Shown: positions 28,409 to 36,552, counted from the stretch's first letter. The stretch: DNA of 64,000 bases from Neisseria musculi (GCF_014297595.2 NZ_CP060414.2:1240001-1304000); one strand, 5' to 3'. Numbers and translations are program-made. The notes: generated by a model from the letters alone, not told the origin.

Positions 28409-28519
28409 TCAGTTAAATGTGTTGATGGTTTTGCAATGGCGGCATTTGATTTCTACTTGGCCGCAACCTTTTGCCAACAATTTATGGCAGATTTTGCAAC
28501 GTAATTCGCGGTATTCCAT
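28409..28519 (-). CDS. com: Mu-like prophage Com protein
   Basis: A 36-residue peptide has two Cys-x2-Cys knuckles (residues 8/11 and 26/29), framed as Leu-Arg-Cys-Lys-Ile-Cys and Ile-Lys-Cys-Arg-His-Cys. That is the Com zinc-finger pattern; in phage Mu, Com binds the mom message and switches on its translation. Here it is 72 bp upstream of the cytosine methylase on the same strand, so by analogy it would control translation of the methylases. It appears intact although both targets are broken. It is too short for most gene finders. Confidence 0.82.
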   Translation of the reverse strand: MEYRELRCKICHKLLAKGCGQVEIKCRHCKTINTFN

Positions 28520-28590
28520 ATCGCATTTACTCCGTTTGTTATAAACTGCCCCGCTTTATCACACAGCGGAGCCTAACCTGGATGTTATGC

Positions 28591-30176
28591 ATGGAAACCA
28601 TCGCAAAAGTACACCGGCTTTTTCACCGGCAAAAACTCTCCCAACGTGAAATCGCCAAACAACTGAATCTCTCCCGCAATACAGTAGCCAAATATCTGCA
28701 GCACCCCACCGTAGCCCCCCGTCTACCGTAGAGAGCAAACGCCCGAACAAGTTCAGGACTTGCGCGAACTACCGTAGTCCCCCCGTCTACCGCAGAGAAC
28801 AAACCTATTACCCCAAACTCGGCCCTTTTCTCGAAGTGTTGGCACGACAGCTGCACCAAGAAGCCCAACTGCCCAAACAGCAACACCTTTTCGCACGCCG
28901 GCATTTCGAACGCCTCAAAGATGCCGGTTATGCCGGACAGTACAGTGCCGTTGCCGTATTTATCCGCAAATTCCGCCAACAGCACCAACCCAAACCGACT
29001 CAAGTCTTTATGGCTCAGGCTTTTGCCCCGGGTGATGCTTGTCAGTTTGACTGGAGTATCGAAACCGTTTGTTTGGCCGGACAGACCGTCAAGGTGAATA
29101 TCGCCCATTTCCGCTTATGCCACAGCAGGGCTTTTTTCGTTTGTGCTTATCCCAATCAGAAAGCCGATATGTTGATGGATGCACACAACCGCGCATTCGC
29201 TTTCTTCGGCGGCGTACCTGCCCGCGGTATCTACGACAATATGAAGACCGCCGTTACCCGCATCGGCAAAGGCAAGGAGAGAGAATTTAACGCGCAGTTT
29301 TTACAGATGATGACCCATTTTCTCATTGAACCGGTTGCCTGCACCCCTGCTTCCGGCTGGGAAAAAGGCCAGGTCGAGCGGCAGATACGCCACCTGCGCG
29401 AAAGATTGTTTAAACCGACTTTGGCTTTTGATTCCTTTACCTCTCTCAACGACTACCTGCAACAGCAATGCCTGCGGCTGATGAGGCAGCACAAACATCC
29501 CGAATATAGGCAGCCGGTTAACGACATATGGGAAAGGGAGAAGCATTCGTTGGCTGCTTTCCGTCCCTATCCGGCAGAACGTTTGGAGATACTCAAAGTC
29601 AGCAACCAATCTTTGGTTACCGTCGAACGCCACCGTTACAGCGTACCGGTCAGATGGGCGGGCAATACGGTTAGGGTTTATATCGGCGCACAGACCGTCC
29701 GCTTTTGTAGCGATACCGACTGCATTGCCGAACATCCGCGCAGCTTTGTGAAAGACGGCACCAGCTATAACCCTTGGCACTTTTTGCCCTATCTGCAAAA
29801 GAAACCCGGCGCGTTAAGAGACGGCAGGGCTTTCACCGGCTGGGTACTACCACCCGTCATAGAGCGTCTGAAAGCCTGTTTGCTTAAGCAGCCCAAAGGA
29901 GACCGAGTGATGGTCAAACTGCTGAACCTGATGGCCGAATACGATGCCGACTTGGCATTGACTGCAGCGGAATTGGCATTGGATGAAGGTATGCCGACTC
30001 CGGAGGCGGTCTTGAACATCATCAACCGTCTGAAAGAACCGCCGCCACCCCGTTTCCATATTAGGGACATCCCGCTTACCGTCCCGCCGTCAGTTGATTG
30101 CAGCCGTTATGACCGCTTACTGAGTCTGTCGGGCAAACAAACGGATACGATGAAGGAGAAGCATCATGCAGCATGA
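28591..30176 (+). pseudogene. istA: IstA transposase, frameshifted
   Basis: The first 46 codons encode a helix-turn-helix (Gln-Arg-Glu-Ile-Ala-Lys-Gln-Leu-Asn-Leu-Ser-Arg-Asn-Thr-Val). A frameshift follows near 28710, and a partial duplication: the block ACCGTAG(C/T)CCCCCCGTCTACCG is present twice, at about 28708 and 28769, each with a C6 run. The frame reopens for 446 codons (from about 28836), carrying the DDE core (Phe-Asp-Trp-Ser-Ile-Glu, Tyr-Asp-Asn-Met-Lys-Thr, and Glu-Lys-Gly-Gln-Val-Glu). Total length, about 500 residues, is normal for IstA. Confidence 0.82.
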
Positions 30177-30890
30177 ACGTCTGGTCGGATTGCTGAAAGA
30201 ATTGAAACTCGGTGCGATGGCAGAGCAATGGGATGAAATCGTAATGGACGGCATCCGCCGCAAACGGGGTACGCCGGATATTCCGGAGCCGTTTTGGCTG
30301 CCGAACATATAGCCAAAACCGCAAGAAGCACCCAAAACCGGATCAGCCGGGCAAGGTTTGCGCAACAGCGCAGCTTGGCCGACTTCGATTTTGAGCAGAG
30401 TTTGATACACCGTCCGGCCTTGGAACTGCTTTTGGGCGGGGACTATATCAGACAGAAGCGTAATGTGGTGTTGGTAGGCGGACCGGGTACGGGCAAAACG
30501 CATATTGCCACAGCACTGGGTATCGAAGCGGCGACACAAGGATTCAGGGTACGTTTTTGGAATGTACCGGACTTGGTCAACAAATTGGAAGCAGACAAAG
30601 ACGAAGGCCGTCTGAAACTAACCGAACAGCAATGTCGGTACGATTTGTTGATTCTTGATGAGTTGGGGTATCTGCCGTTTAGTCAGAAAGGCGGTTCGTT
30701 GCTGTTTCATCTGATGAGCCAACTGCATGAAAGGACGAGTGTTGTCATGACGACCAATTTGGCTTTTAGTGAATGGGTGAAGCTGTTTATGGATAAAAAG
30801 ATGACGGGTGCTTTACTGGACCGCCTGACTTATTGCTGCGATATTTTTGAGACGGGCAATGATTCTTACCGGATGAAACACCGCTCATAG
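30166..30890 (+). pseudogene. istB: IstB transposition helper ATPase, frameshifted
   Basis: The AAA+ ATPase that assists IstA is split: 45-odd codons from the ATG at 30166 (overlapping the istA end), then a frameshift near 30280, then the rest with Walker A Gly-Gly-Pro-Gly-Thr-Gly-Lys-Thr and Walker B Leu-Ile-Leu-Asp-Glu-Leu-Gly-Tyr. A DUS is inside the gene near 30606, unusual for a mobile element and suggesting residence in Neisseria. Confidence 0.85.
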
Positions 30891-31057
30891 GGTGGCTCAA
30901 TTTTAGACCACAACTGTGGCTCAGTTTTGGAATGGAATTGATAGGGGCTGGGCAGTGGCGGATATTCAAGGCCGTCTGAAAAGTGGCGGCGGGAATGCTG
31001 CGCGTTTCCGCCTGCAAAGCAACGCCCGCCCGCCTGGGTGTTGCGGGCGGGGCTGCT

Positions 31058-31390
31058 TTATCGGCTAGCGCGATTTTCTGCGACTATGTCCGCGTCCTCA
31101 ACTGCTTCAAAGAGGTCATAGCTGCATGAATTGGCGGGAGCATAATGCACGTCAAGCTGGTTGTGAAGCTGTAAAAGCAAGTCGGCTTGGCTGACTATTA
31201 CCGTGTTTCTCTGTATTTCGGCTATGGTTTTAATGGCAAGGGCGATTGATTCTGCCGCTTCGGCAAAAAGGTGATAACCCCAAAGCGTATCGGCACACTC
31301 GTTGACACAGTCGCGGGGGATTTCAATAACCTGCGGCTGTTTGCCGGCATGGTCGGGGGTATTTTGGGGTTGGGTGGGGATGTTTTGCAT
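31058..31390 (-). CDS. Hypothetical island protein
   Basis: A 110-residue acidic protein with a proline- and glutamine-rich N terminus followed by helical sequence. I do not recognise it. AGGAGCATTTCAAAATG gives it a good ribosome site. It is the last minus-strand gene of the island before the IS21 element, preceded by a 330-bp stretch carrying several overlapping open frames. The GC-rich hairpin near 31023-31050 may terminate it. Confidence 0.6.
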   Translation of the reverse strand: MQNIPTQPQNTPDHAGKQPQVIEIPRDCVNECADTLWGYHLFAEAAESIALAIKTIAEIQRNTVIVSQADLLLQLHNQLDVHYAPANSCSYDLFEAVEDADIVAENRASR

Positions 31391-31690
31391 TTTGAAATGC
31401 TCCTATACTTTTGAGATTGAGAAACCCATTAGGGGGTGGTGCTCTCTCAGGTACATAGACACCTGCCTGCGCCTTACGGTTGGCAGACACCGCCATAACT
31501 TGACTTGTCGGCACAAAGGCCGCACAATATAAATTTTTGGCGTGAAAAAATCAGCGTTTACCCTGCTGATTTGGGCATAAGTTTTGTGAGAGAGAAACTG
31601 TAATTCAACTCTCACGGTTCAAGGTGTCAATGTTTTCCTGTTGCTGGCATTGGCTGCTGTTGGATTGTGTTGTAAAACGGCTGCCTGTAA
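31391..31690 (-). other. Leader-like region with overlapping open frames
   Basis: On the minus strand, frames ending near 31323 and 31403 overlap for about 110 bases: one reads Met-Ala-Val-Ser-Ala-Asn-Arg-Lys-Ala-Gln, the other Arg-Glu-His-His-Pro-Leu-Met-Gly-Phe. This arrangement, several short frames just upstream of an island gene, recalls the overlapping small frames of P4- or prophage-type immunity/ash regions, but I cannot name a product. It may act as RNA. Confidence 0.35.
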
Positions 31691-31715
31691 AAAGCCCCGC
31701 TGTTTTGTGCGGGGC
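31691..31715 (-). terminator. Terminator after the XRE regulator
   Basis: GCCCCGC (31694-31700) pairs with GCGGGGC (31709-31715), with T residues following on the minus strand. It sits directly after the stop of the minus-strand XRE gene. Confidence 0.75.
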
Positions 31716-31720
31716 GGTGT

Positions 31721-32032
31721 TTATGCTATGGCTTCAATGCCTTTTTTCTTGATTATGGTTAACAGCTTCAGGGCTGCTCCGCTCGGTTTTTTGATTCCGC
31801 GCTCCCAATCTGAAACCTGATTTTTGCCGATATTCAGATAAACGGCTAAGGCTGCCTGGCTTAAGGCTTCACGCTCCCTTATGGCGCGTATGGTTTCCCC
31901 GCCCATCGGTTCTACTTCGGTAAGGCATGATCTATCAAAGCTGCGCATTGTCTTTTTATCGATTGCACCTGCTTCGTGAAGTCCTGCGGCCATATCGTGA
32001 ATAATGCCGCTCAATTCGCTTTTGTATTTCAT
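31721..32032 (-). CDS. XRE-family antitoxin or regulator (HigA/NadS-like)
   Basis: The 103-residue protein ends in a helix-turn-helix (Ser-Gln-Ala-Ala-Leu-Ala-Val-Tyr-Leu-Asn-Ile-Gly, then Val-Ser-Asp-Trp-Glu-Arg-Gly) of the type found in HigA/NadS antitoxins, with Leu-Lys-Leu-Leu-Thr-Ile-Ile-Lys-Lys-Lys-Gly at the C terminus. Its ATG overlaps the toxin stop (ATGA). This toxin-first order is usual for the HigBA and YdaS-like groups. It likely represses its own promoter and neutralises the toxin; the toxin reading frame is broken. Confidence 0.83.
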   Translation of the reverse strand: MKYKSELSGIIHDMAAGLHEAGAIDKKTMRSFDRSCLTEVEPMGGETIRAIREREALSQAALAVYLNIGKNQVSDWERGIKKPSGAALKLLTIIKKKGIEAIA

Positions 32033-32395
32033 GGCTTCAACTCCTTTAGTTTCAGCGTAGCAATATAGCGTTCAAGCTCTGCATCTGTGCATTGTGTCAA
32101 AACGGCGGCCAAGCTTTTTAAGTTTTTCAATTCCTGAATGCTGATATTTTCGCGGTCTGACTTGGCAAAGGCATAAACAAAAAATGCACGCTTTCCCCGT
32201 TTGAATAAAATCAGGCTTCGATAACCGCCGCTTTCCCTTGCCCTTTTCGGGCTATCCGCTGCTTAATCACGCCGCCGCCCAAGTCTGCATCAATTTGCCC
32301 GCTTTCCGCTCTTTGTACTGCCTTGATTAAATCGGTGTCGGCAATACCTGTTTGTCAGAAAACTTCGCTATCCATTTGTTTTTAAAAATCCGCAT
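32029..32395 (-). pseudogene. RelE/HigB-type toxin, two frameshifts
   Basis: Read in pieces, the strand codes Met-Arg-Ile-Phe-Lys-Asn-Lys-Trp, then Asp-Leu-Gly-Gly-Gly-Val-Ile-Lys-Gln-Arg-Ile-Ala, then Arg-Ser-Leu-Ile-Leu-Phe-Lys-Arg-Gly, Phe-Ala-Lys-Ser. That is the DUF1044/RelE toxin pattern, about 120 residues. One base is missing in an A run after Asp-Lys-Gln and another before the second segment (AAAG where AAAAG is expected). Such toxins cut mRNA at the ribosome. The toxin is inactive as read; the intact antitoxin remains. Confidence 0.8.
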
Positions 32396-32467
32396 GGCTG
32401 CCCTTTGTGTAATGCCATGCATTATACTGTGTTGCCCAATGCCGCACAATATTATCAATCCTGATAG

Positions 32468-32494
32468 AAAAAGCCCCGCTTGTCATGCGGGGCT
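32468..32494 (-). terminator. Terminator overlapping the end of the small HTH gene
   Basis: AGCCCCGC (32472-32479) pairs with GCGGGGCT (32487-32494), followed on the minus strand by T residues. The stop of the minus-strand gene at 32483 lies in the hairpin. Confidence 0.75.
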
Positions 32495-32740
32495 GGTGTT
32501 TTCAGACGGCTGTTTTCCAATCGTCTGTAAATGTGTCGGCGGAATATCCAAAATGCCGTTGCAATCGTCAATGGCGAAAAAGGTAAGGGCGTATAGTGTG
32601 ATGCTGCCGTGTGTCTGAATGTAGTTCAGGATTTCGGCACATTGCGATTCGAGGGGAAAACGGGAAAATGGCGGCCTGTTTTTTCGTGACTGCGGCCGTC
32701 TGAAATGCTTTTTTGTGTTTCGGGCGGTTTCTTGTTTCAT
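32483..32740 (-). CDS. Small island protein with a possible helix-turn-helix
   Basis: An 85-residue basic-to-neutral protein. The segment Cys-Ala-Glu-Ile-Leu-Asn-Tyr-Ile-Gln-Thr-His-Gly-Ser-Ile-Thr (about residues 35-49) resembles the HTH of small prophage regulators found next to AlpA, but the second helix that should follow is replaced by unrelated sequence. It lies 12 bp after the alpA-like gene on the same strand. Its N terminus contains the DUS translated through. A decayed gene is possible. Confidence 0.45.
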   Translation of the reverse strand: MKQETARNTKKHFRRPQSRKNRPPFSRFPLESQCAEILNYIQTHGSITLYALTFFAIDDCNGILDIPPTHLQTIGKQPSENTSPA

Positions 32741-32752
32741 GGCCTGCTCCCT

Positions 32753-32946
32753 TTAAATGCGGTTTGCCGATTGCTTGGCGATATAGTCGTCTATTTCGCT
32801 TTCCAGCCAGCCGATGGCCTTACCGCTGTTTGCCAGTTTGAAAGGGTGGGGCATATCGGGTCGTGGCGGCGGTTTTTGGGGTCTAAACGGTACCAAAGCG
32901 TGCTTACCGAAATGCCTAGCCGTTTGATTACTTCAAGTTGGCGCAA
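32753..32946 (-). pseudogene. AlpA-family excisionase/regulator, frameshifted
   Basis: The start reads Arg-Gln-Leu-Glu-Val-Ile-Lys-Arg-Leu-Gly-Ile-Ser-Val-Ser-Thr-Leu-Trp-Tyr-Arg, the AlpA helix-turn-helix. After Asn-Arg-Arg-His-Asp the frame breaks in a short C run (CC where CCC is expected), and the rest (Phe-Lys-Leu-Ala-Asn-Ser-Gly-Lys-Ala-Ile-Gly-Trp-Leu) continues in another frame. AlpA proteins switch on excision of integrated islands. The start is a TTG near 32946, uncertain. It groups with the integrase 1.9 kb upstream. Confidence 0.78.
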
Positions 32947-33041
32947 GATTGTGTTTGCCCTAATTCAATCGCTTTCTGCCCGTTTGGGCGTGGTTGGAAT
33001 ATGGCTACATTTTTTCAAGAAATTTTAGACAAAATAATACC

Positions 33042-33911
33042 CTATGCGCGCATAGAGTAGGCTTTTACGCGCATAGGGTATGGGTTTTTCGCGTATCGCT
33101 CAATGGCTAAAACGCCTTGCAGCCAGTTTTTCCGCATCGTTGATTCAGATACATAAAATCTTGACGCGGCTTGTTTGGCAAACTGATTTTTGCTTAACCC
33201 GCTGTCTTTGTACTCCCGTATCGCCTGTGCTTTTAGTTTGTTTGTTTTTGCGTGTCGGGCAAGCGCGGCTTTTCTGTTGGATTCTTTTATCAATTGTTTT
33301 TCTTTTGCTGCTTCCAGCGCGGCTCTCTGTAAGTCGCGCCGCGCTATTTCTCTACCTTTTCTTTCGATTTCTACCATCGGCGGCTTGTATGTTTTCTTGG
33401 GCTTTGCATTCTCGGCCTTCAGCTTTGCGATAATCTCATTTTCTAAAATAACAACATCACCGCTTGGCGTGTGGTGTTTCATGCTTTCGTATATTTTTAA
33501 TTCATTTTTGGCCCGTGCTAATTCCAATTTGCTGTTTGCAAGGCTTTCTCTAAGCTGCTTGTTATCGTTCTCTACTATTTGAACCTGCTTAGATGCTCTT
33601 TTTATGTGTTGTTCAAGTGTCTTTTTATGCTCCCTTTTAAGCCTTTCTGCTTTGTCTTTCTCTTTTTGCGCTTCATCTCTCAGTCGTTTGGCCTTTTTGT
33701 GCATCTCTCTGGATTCTTTTAAATTTCGCTCTATTTCAGATACCTGCTGCTCTGATATTGTTTTTTCTTTCTTTTTTGTGGAGGGTATATGTAAACAATC
33801 TTCTTATCCTGCTCTTGTCTTTTCAATATCTTCCGCTACGTCATAGATGCTGAAACTATGCCCGCTCTCAGCATATTCCAAAAGATAACCGTAACTTCCC
33901 CATTGATTCAT
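33042..33911 (-). pseudogene. Coiled-coil island protein interrupted by a stop codon
   Basis: An ATG at 33911 (good ribosome site GGGAG) opens 35 codons, then TAA at 33804-33806, and the same frame continues to the stop at 33042, giving about 289 codons if the stop were read through (CAA would remove it). The downstream ATG at 33704 gives a 220-residue protein. Residues after that start are a charged coiled coil (Lys/Glu/Arg heptads), then a Lys/Ala-rich part and a C-terminal segment (Ser-Gly-Leu-Ser-Lys-Asn-Gln-Phe-Ala, then Tyr-Val-Ser-Glu-Ser-Thr-Met-Arg) that could be a DNA-binding helix pair. Function unknown. Confidence 0.6.
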
Positions 33912-33952
33912 TTTTTCACTCCCGATAACTCAAAAAATACTTTCAGACGGCC

Positions 33953-34372
33953 TTAAACTGCAAATGGGTTAAACAGTTCGGTCTTAGTGTTTCTAAAATC
34001 CGCCGTGTTGCGTGTTACCAATGTAAGGCGGTGCTGTATGGCTGTTGCCGCTATCCGTGCATCGTTTTCAGGGGCTGGGTTGGGGGTGTGAAGTTTGGCG
34101 CAAATAGCGGCGGTGTTGCGGTCTATGGGCAAGATGCGGCCTGCGAACATTTCGGCCATTACTGCGCCATACCATGCCCGCAATGCCGCTCCTTGTGTTT
34201 GGTTTTTGCGCTCCATCAGCAAAATGCCCCGCTCAAGCTCCATCACAACAATAGGGCTGGTGTAGAAAACGCCGCTGTCGGCGGTGGCAAGCCAAGAGGT
34301 AAGCCCTTTGTCTGCCGTGCCGCGTTTGATTTTCCGCATCTCGCTGATTATGTTGGTATCCAGCAAATACAC
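33953..34372 (-). CDS. vapC: VapC-type PIN-domain toxin
   Basis: The 139-residue PIN nuclease has its acidic residues visible: Asp5 (in Leu-Leu-Asp-Thr-Asn), Glu45 (in Val-Val-Met-Glu-Leu) and Asp104 (in Glu-Asn-Asp-Ala-Arg-Ile-Ala-Ala). VapC toxins cleave tRNA or rRNA unless bound by the cognate antitoxin. It starts 2 bp after the antitoxin stop. It resembles the FitB branch in length and motif spacing. Intact. Confidence 0.92.
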   Translation of the reverse strand: MYLLDTNIISEMRKIKRGTADKGLTSWLATADSGVFYTSPIVVMELERGILLMERKNQTQGAALRAWYGAVMAEMFAGRILPIDRNTAAICAKLHTPNPAPENDARIAATAIQHRLTLVTRNTADFRNTKTELFNPFAV

Positions 34373-34374
34373 AG

Positions 34375-34641
34375 TTATTCCCCTAAATCGGCATTACGCC
34401 GCTGCGCTTGGCTGCGTGGCGGTATCTCAAGCTCTATATCGGCAGCATCAGAGCTGTCTATTTGCATCAGTACATCAAGCGCGCTTTTCGGCCTGCCTGC
34501 CAGTTGCCGATAATCGTCATAACTCAATAACACATGCGCGGGCTTGCCCCTGTTGGTTATCACTAAGGGCGCGCTGTCGGCTTCCCGCATGGCGCGGGTG
34601 GTGTAGTGGTTAAACTTCCTGCTCGTCATAATCTTTTCCAT
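34375..34641 (-). CDS. vapB: Phd/YefM-type antitoxin
   Basis: The 88-residue antitoxin has the Phd fold pattern: Ser-Arg-Lys-Phe-Asn early, Ala-Pro-Leu-Val-Ile-Thr-Asn-Arg-Gly-Lys-Pro-Ala-His-Val-Leu-Leu, and a Leu-Ser-Tyr-Asp-Asp-Tyr-Arg-Gln segment, with the toxin-binding tail at the C terminus. It should bind operator DNA and its PIN toxin. The ATG at 34641 follows GGAG by seven bases and is preferred over two alternatives. It pairs Phd-like antitoxin with a PIN toxin, a known combination. Confidence 0.88.
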   Translation of the reverse strand: MEKIMTSRKFNHYTTRAMREADSAPLVITNRGKPAHVLLSYDDYRQLAGRPKSALDVLMQIDSSDAADIELEIPPRSQAQRRNADLGE

Positions 34642-34736
34642 TATCAAACTCCTGCGTTTGTTTTGGATTAATGTTATTACCTTAATTTAATCCAATGCAA
34701 AGCAACGGCATATTATGCCGCCGACAAAAAAGCGGT

Positions 34737-34761
34737 AAAAATCCCCGCTGCTTCGGCGGGG
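34737..34761 (-). terminator. Terminator after the integrase remnant
   Basis: CCCCGC (34743-34748) pairs with GCGGGG (34756-34761), and a T run follows on the minus strand. It separates the integrase gene from the vapBC pair. Confidence 0.7.
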
Positions 34762-34818
34762 TTGCCGGTATTTGGGATTGCGGGGCAATGATGGGCGGTT
34801 GTTAAAACCTACACAACA

Positions 34819-36006
34819 TCAGCTTCTTTCTGCATCAATCAGGGCTGGGGCGGTGTTGTACCGCTCACGCAAATAGCCTGAATACCATTGCATCATTTCT
34901 ACCCGTTGCGGCAGATATTCCGTGCGGTGGTATGCTGCCCTTACCTTGTTTTGTTCCACATGGGCAAGCTGTCGCTCGATTACATCGGGCGGGAAACCGT
35001 TTTCATTCGGCACATCGGCAGCCGGGCTGCGGAAACCGTGCGGCGTGGCAATGCCCTTGTATCCCACGTTAATGATTTTGCCTGCGGTGTTTTCGCTGAT
35101 GTGGCCGTCTGAATGGGTGCGGCTGGGAAACAGATAACAACCATGCCCCGTTGCGGTGTGTAGGCTTTCCAGTAGCTCTAAAGTCCAATCAGACAAGGAC
35201 ACAATATGCGTCGCCCGCATCTTCATCTTTTCGGCGGGAATAACCCATAGCCGCTTGCTGATCAATTTCTTTCCATTGTGCAAAGCGGATATTGCCCGCC
35301 CGCACAAAGGTAAGCATGATTAGCATCATGGCTATGCGGTTTTCTTGGCGCATCGGTTCACGCATTTAACGGTGGTAAAACTCTGTGATTTCACTTTGCG
35401 GAAAGGCGGGCCGGTGTTTGACCTTTTCACGTACAATCACGCCGCAAAGGGCAAAGGCAGGGTTCTCTGCGGCATTGCCCGTCTGAATGGCGTAATTGAA
35501 AACGGCCTTGATACGTTGCAACACGCGGGCGGCGGTTTCAGGTACCCCACGCGCTTCTACCGCCTTACCGTTTCCAGCTGTAACGGGGCTTTGATTTCGG
35601 TAACGGGGTGCTTTCCAAGCATCGGGAAAGCGTCTGTTTCCAAAGAATACAACACGCGGGCGGCATGGTTGCTTGTCCAGCGGGGCAGTTGGTTTTTATG
35701 CCACTCGCGGGCGATTTTTTCAAAGCTGTTTCCGGTGGCGGCCTGTCGTTCCTGCTTGGCCCCTGTTGCTTGGCGGCAGCTGGGCTTGCCCTGCGAAGCA
35801 AGCGGCGGGCATTTTCGGCGGCTTTGCGGGCTTCAGACAAAGAAACGGCGGGATATTTGCCGATTGAAAGTAATTTCTCTTTTCCGTCTATGCGGTATTT
35901 CAGCCGCCATAACTTGCCGCCGTTCGGTTTGCATACCGCCGCCTGAAATTTTCTGAATCTGGGCGGTTCGTTTCAGGTTTTTTATTTGGCAGCCGTTTAA
36001 CGGCGT
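34819..36006 (-). pseudogene. Tyrosine-recombinase integrase of the island, decayed
   Basis: The C-terminal 162 codons (34819-35307) are open and hold His-Gly-Phe-Arg and the Gln-Leu-Ala-His-x5-Val-Arg-x2-Tyr catalytic region of P4-type integrases. Upstream, pieces of the N-terminal part can be read in changing frames: Gln-Ile-Lys-Asn-Leu-Lys at the start, Leu-Ser-Glu-Ala-Arg-Lys-Ala-Ala-Glu-Asn-Ala, and the central SAM-like domain. The expected start codon reads ACG (at 36006) instead of ATG. It lies 200 bp from the 3' end of tRNA-Leu(TAA), the standard place for an integrase beside its attachment site. Confidence 0.82.
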
Positions 36007-36203
36007 TTGTTGGTAAAAAATAAGGGGTGTTGGTAACTGTGCGGAAATTTTACCGATTAAAAACGGTTGGTTCAATCAGACGGAACGGGGTGAAATTGGG
36101 TGAAAAAGCAAACCGAAGATGGAAGAAAACCTTTTAAATATAATGGCTTGATTGGTTTGTTTGGATAATATCGGACAAAAAACAACCGCTGGAAAGCGGT
36201 TTG

Positions 36204-36293
36204 TGGTGCCCGGAGCCGGAATCGAACCGGCACGACCTGTTTAGGGTCGACGGATTTTAAGTCCGTTGTGTCTACCTATTTCACCACCCGGGC
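36204..36293 (-). tRNA. tRNA-Leu (TAA)
   Basis: A class II tRNA is read on the minus strand with CCA encoded at 36204-36206. The anticodon loop CTTAAAA gives TAA. The acceptor stem (GCCCGGG with CTCGGGC-type partner), T arm (GGTTCGATTCC) and a long variable arm are present. It is the last tRNA of the pgsA-linked cluster, and the likely integration site of the island. Confidence 0.93.
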
Positions 36294-36339
36294 GGCATCT
36301 TCGAATCGCAGTTGCATTAAAATCCGAAGACATAGAACT

Positions 36340-36417
36340 TGGAGGCGGGGGCACGGATTTTAACCGACCTGTATAAGGGTTGCAGCCCTTATCGCATAAA
36401 CACTCTGCCACCCCGCC
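36340..36417 (-). tRNA. Divergent tRNA-Cys-like gene
   Basis: The acceptor stem (GGCGGGG with CCCCGCC), U73, encoded CCA, D arm (Gly-Cys-like GGCAGAGTG) and an anticodon arm with loop CTGCAAC, giving GCA, are clear. The T arm is abnormal: the loop reads TTAAAAT instead of TTCGATT, and the outer T-stem pairs do not match. Sequence differs from the standard tRNA-Cys 17 bp upstream. It may be a relaxed duplicate or a pseudogene that kept its acceptor stem. Confidence 0.65.
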
Positions 36418-36433
36418 ATGAAGGGTTTGATAT

Positions 36434-36507
36434 TGGAGGCGGAAGTCGGAATCGAACCGGCGTACACGGCTTTGCAGGCCGCTGCATAACCACTCTGCCA
36501 TTCCGCC
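36434..36507 (-). tRNA. tRNA-Cys (GCA)
   Basis: This is the standard minus-strand tRNA-Cys: acceptor GGCGGAA/TTCCGCC, anticodon loop CTGCAAA, T loop TTCGATT, and CCA encoded. It is flanked by the last tRNA-Gly and the divergent tRNA-Cys-like gene. Confidence 0.95.
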
Positions 36508-36552
36508 TGAAAATTTACAAGCCGTTTAGGTGGCATAAACTGCTTGGTACTG

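Larger units (their letters stand above)
28591..30960 (+). mobile_element. IS21-family element with broken istA and istB
   Basis: The element holds an istA/istB pair with overlapping ends. Two copies of a TGGCTCA(A/G)TTTT motif just after istB (30894-30945) look like the multiple terminal repeats of IS21 ends; the matching left-hand repeats were not found, so the left boundary is uncertain. Confidence 0.75.

Noticed and set aside
36204..36293. A matching copy of the tRNA-Leu 3' end to the left, as attR
   Set aside because: I scanned for the CCGGAGCCGGAATCGAACC segment and did not find a second copy; a computed search is needed.
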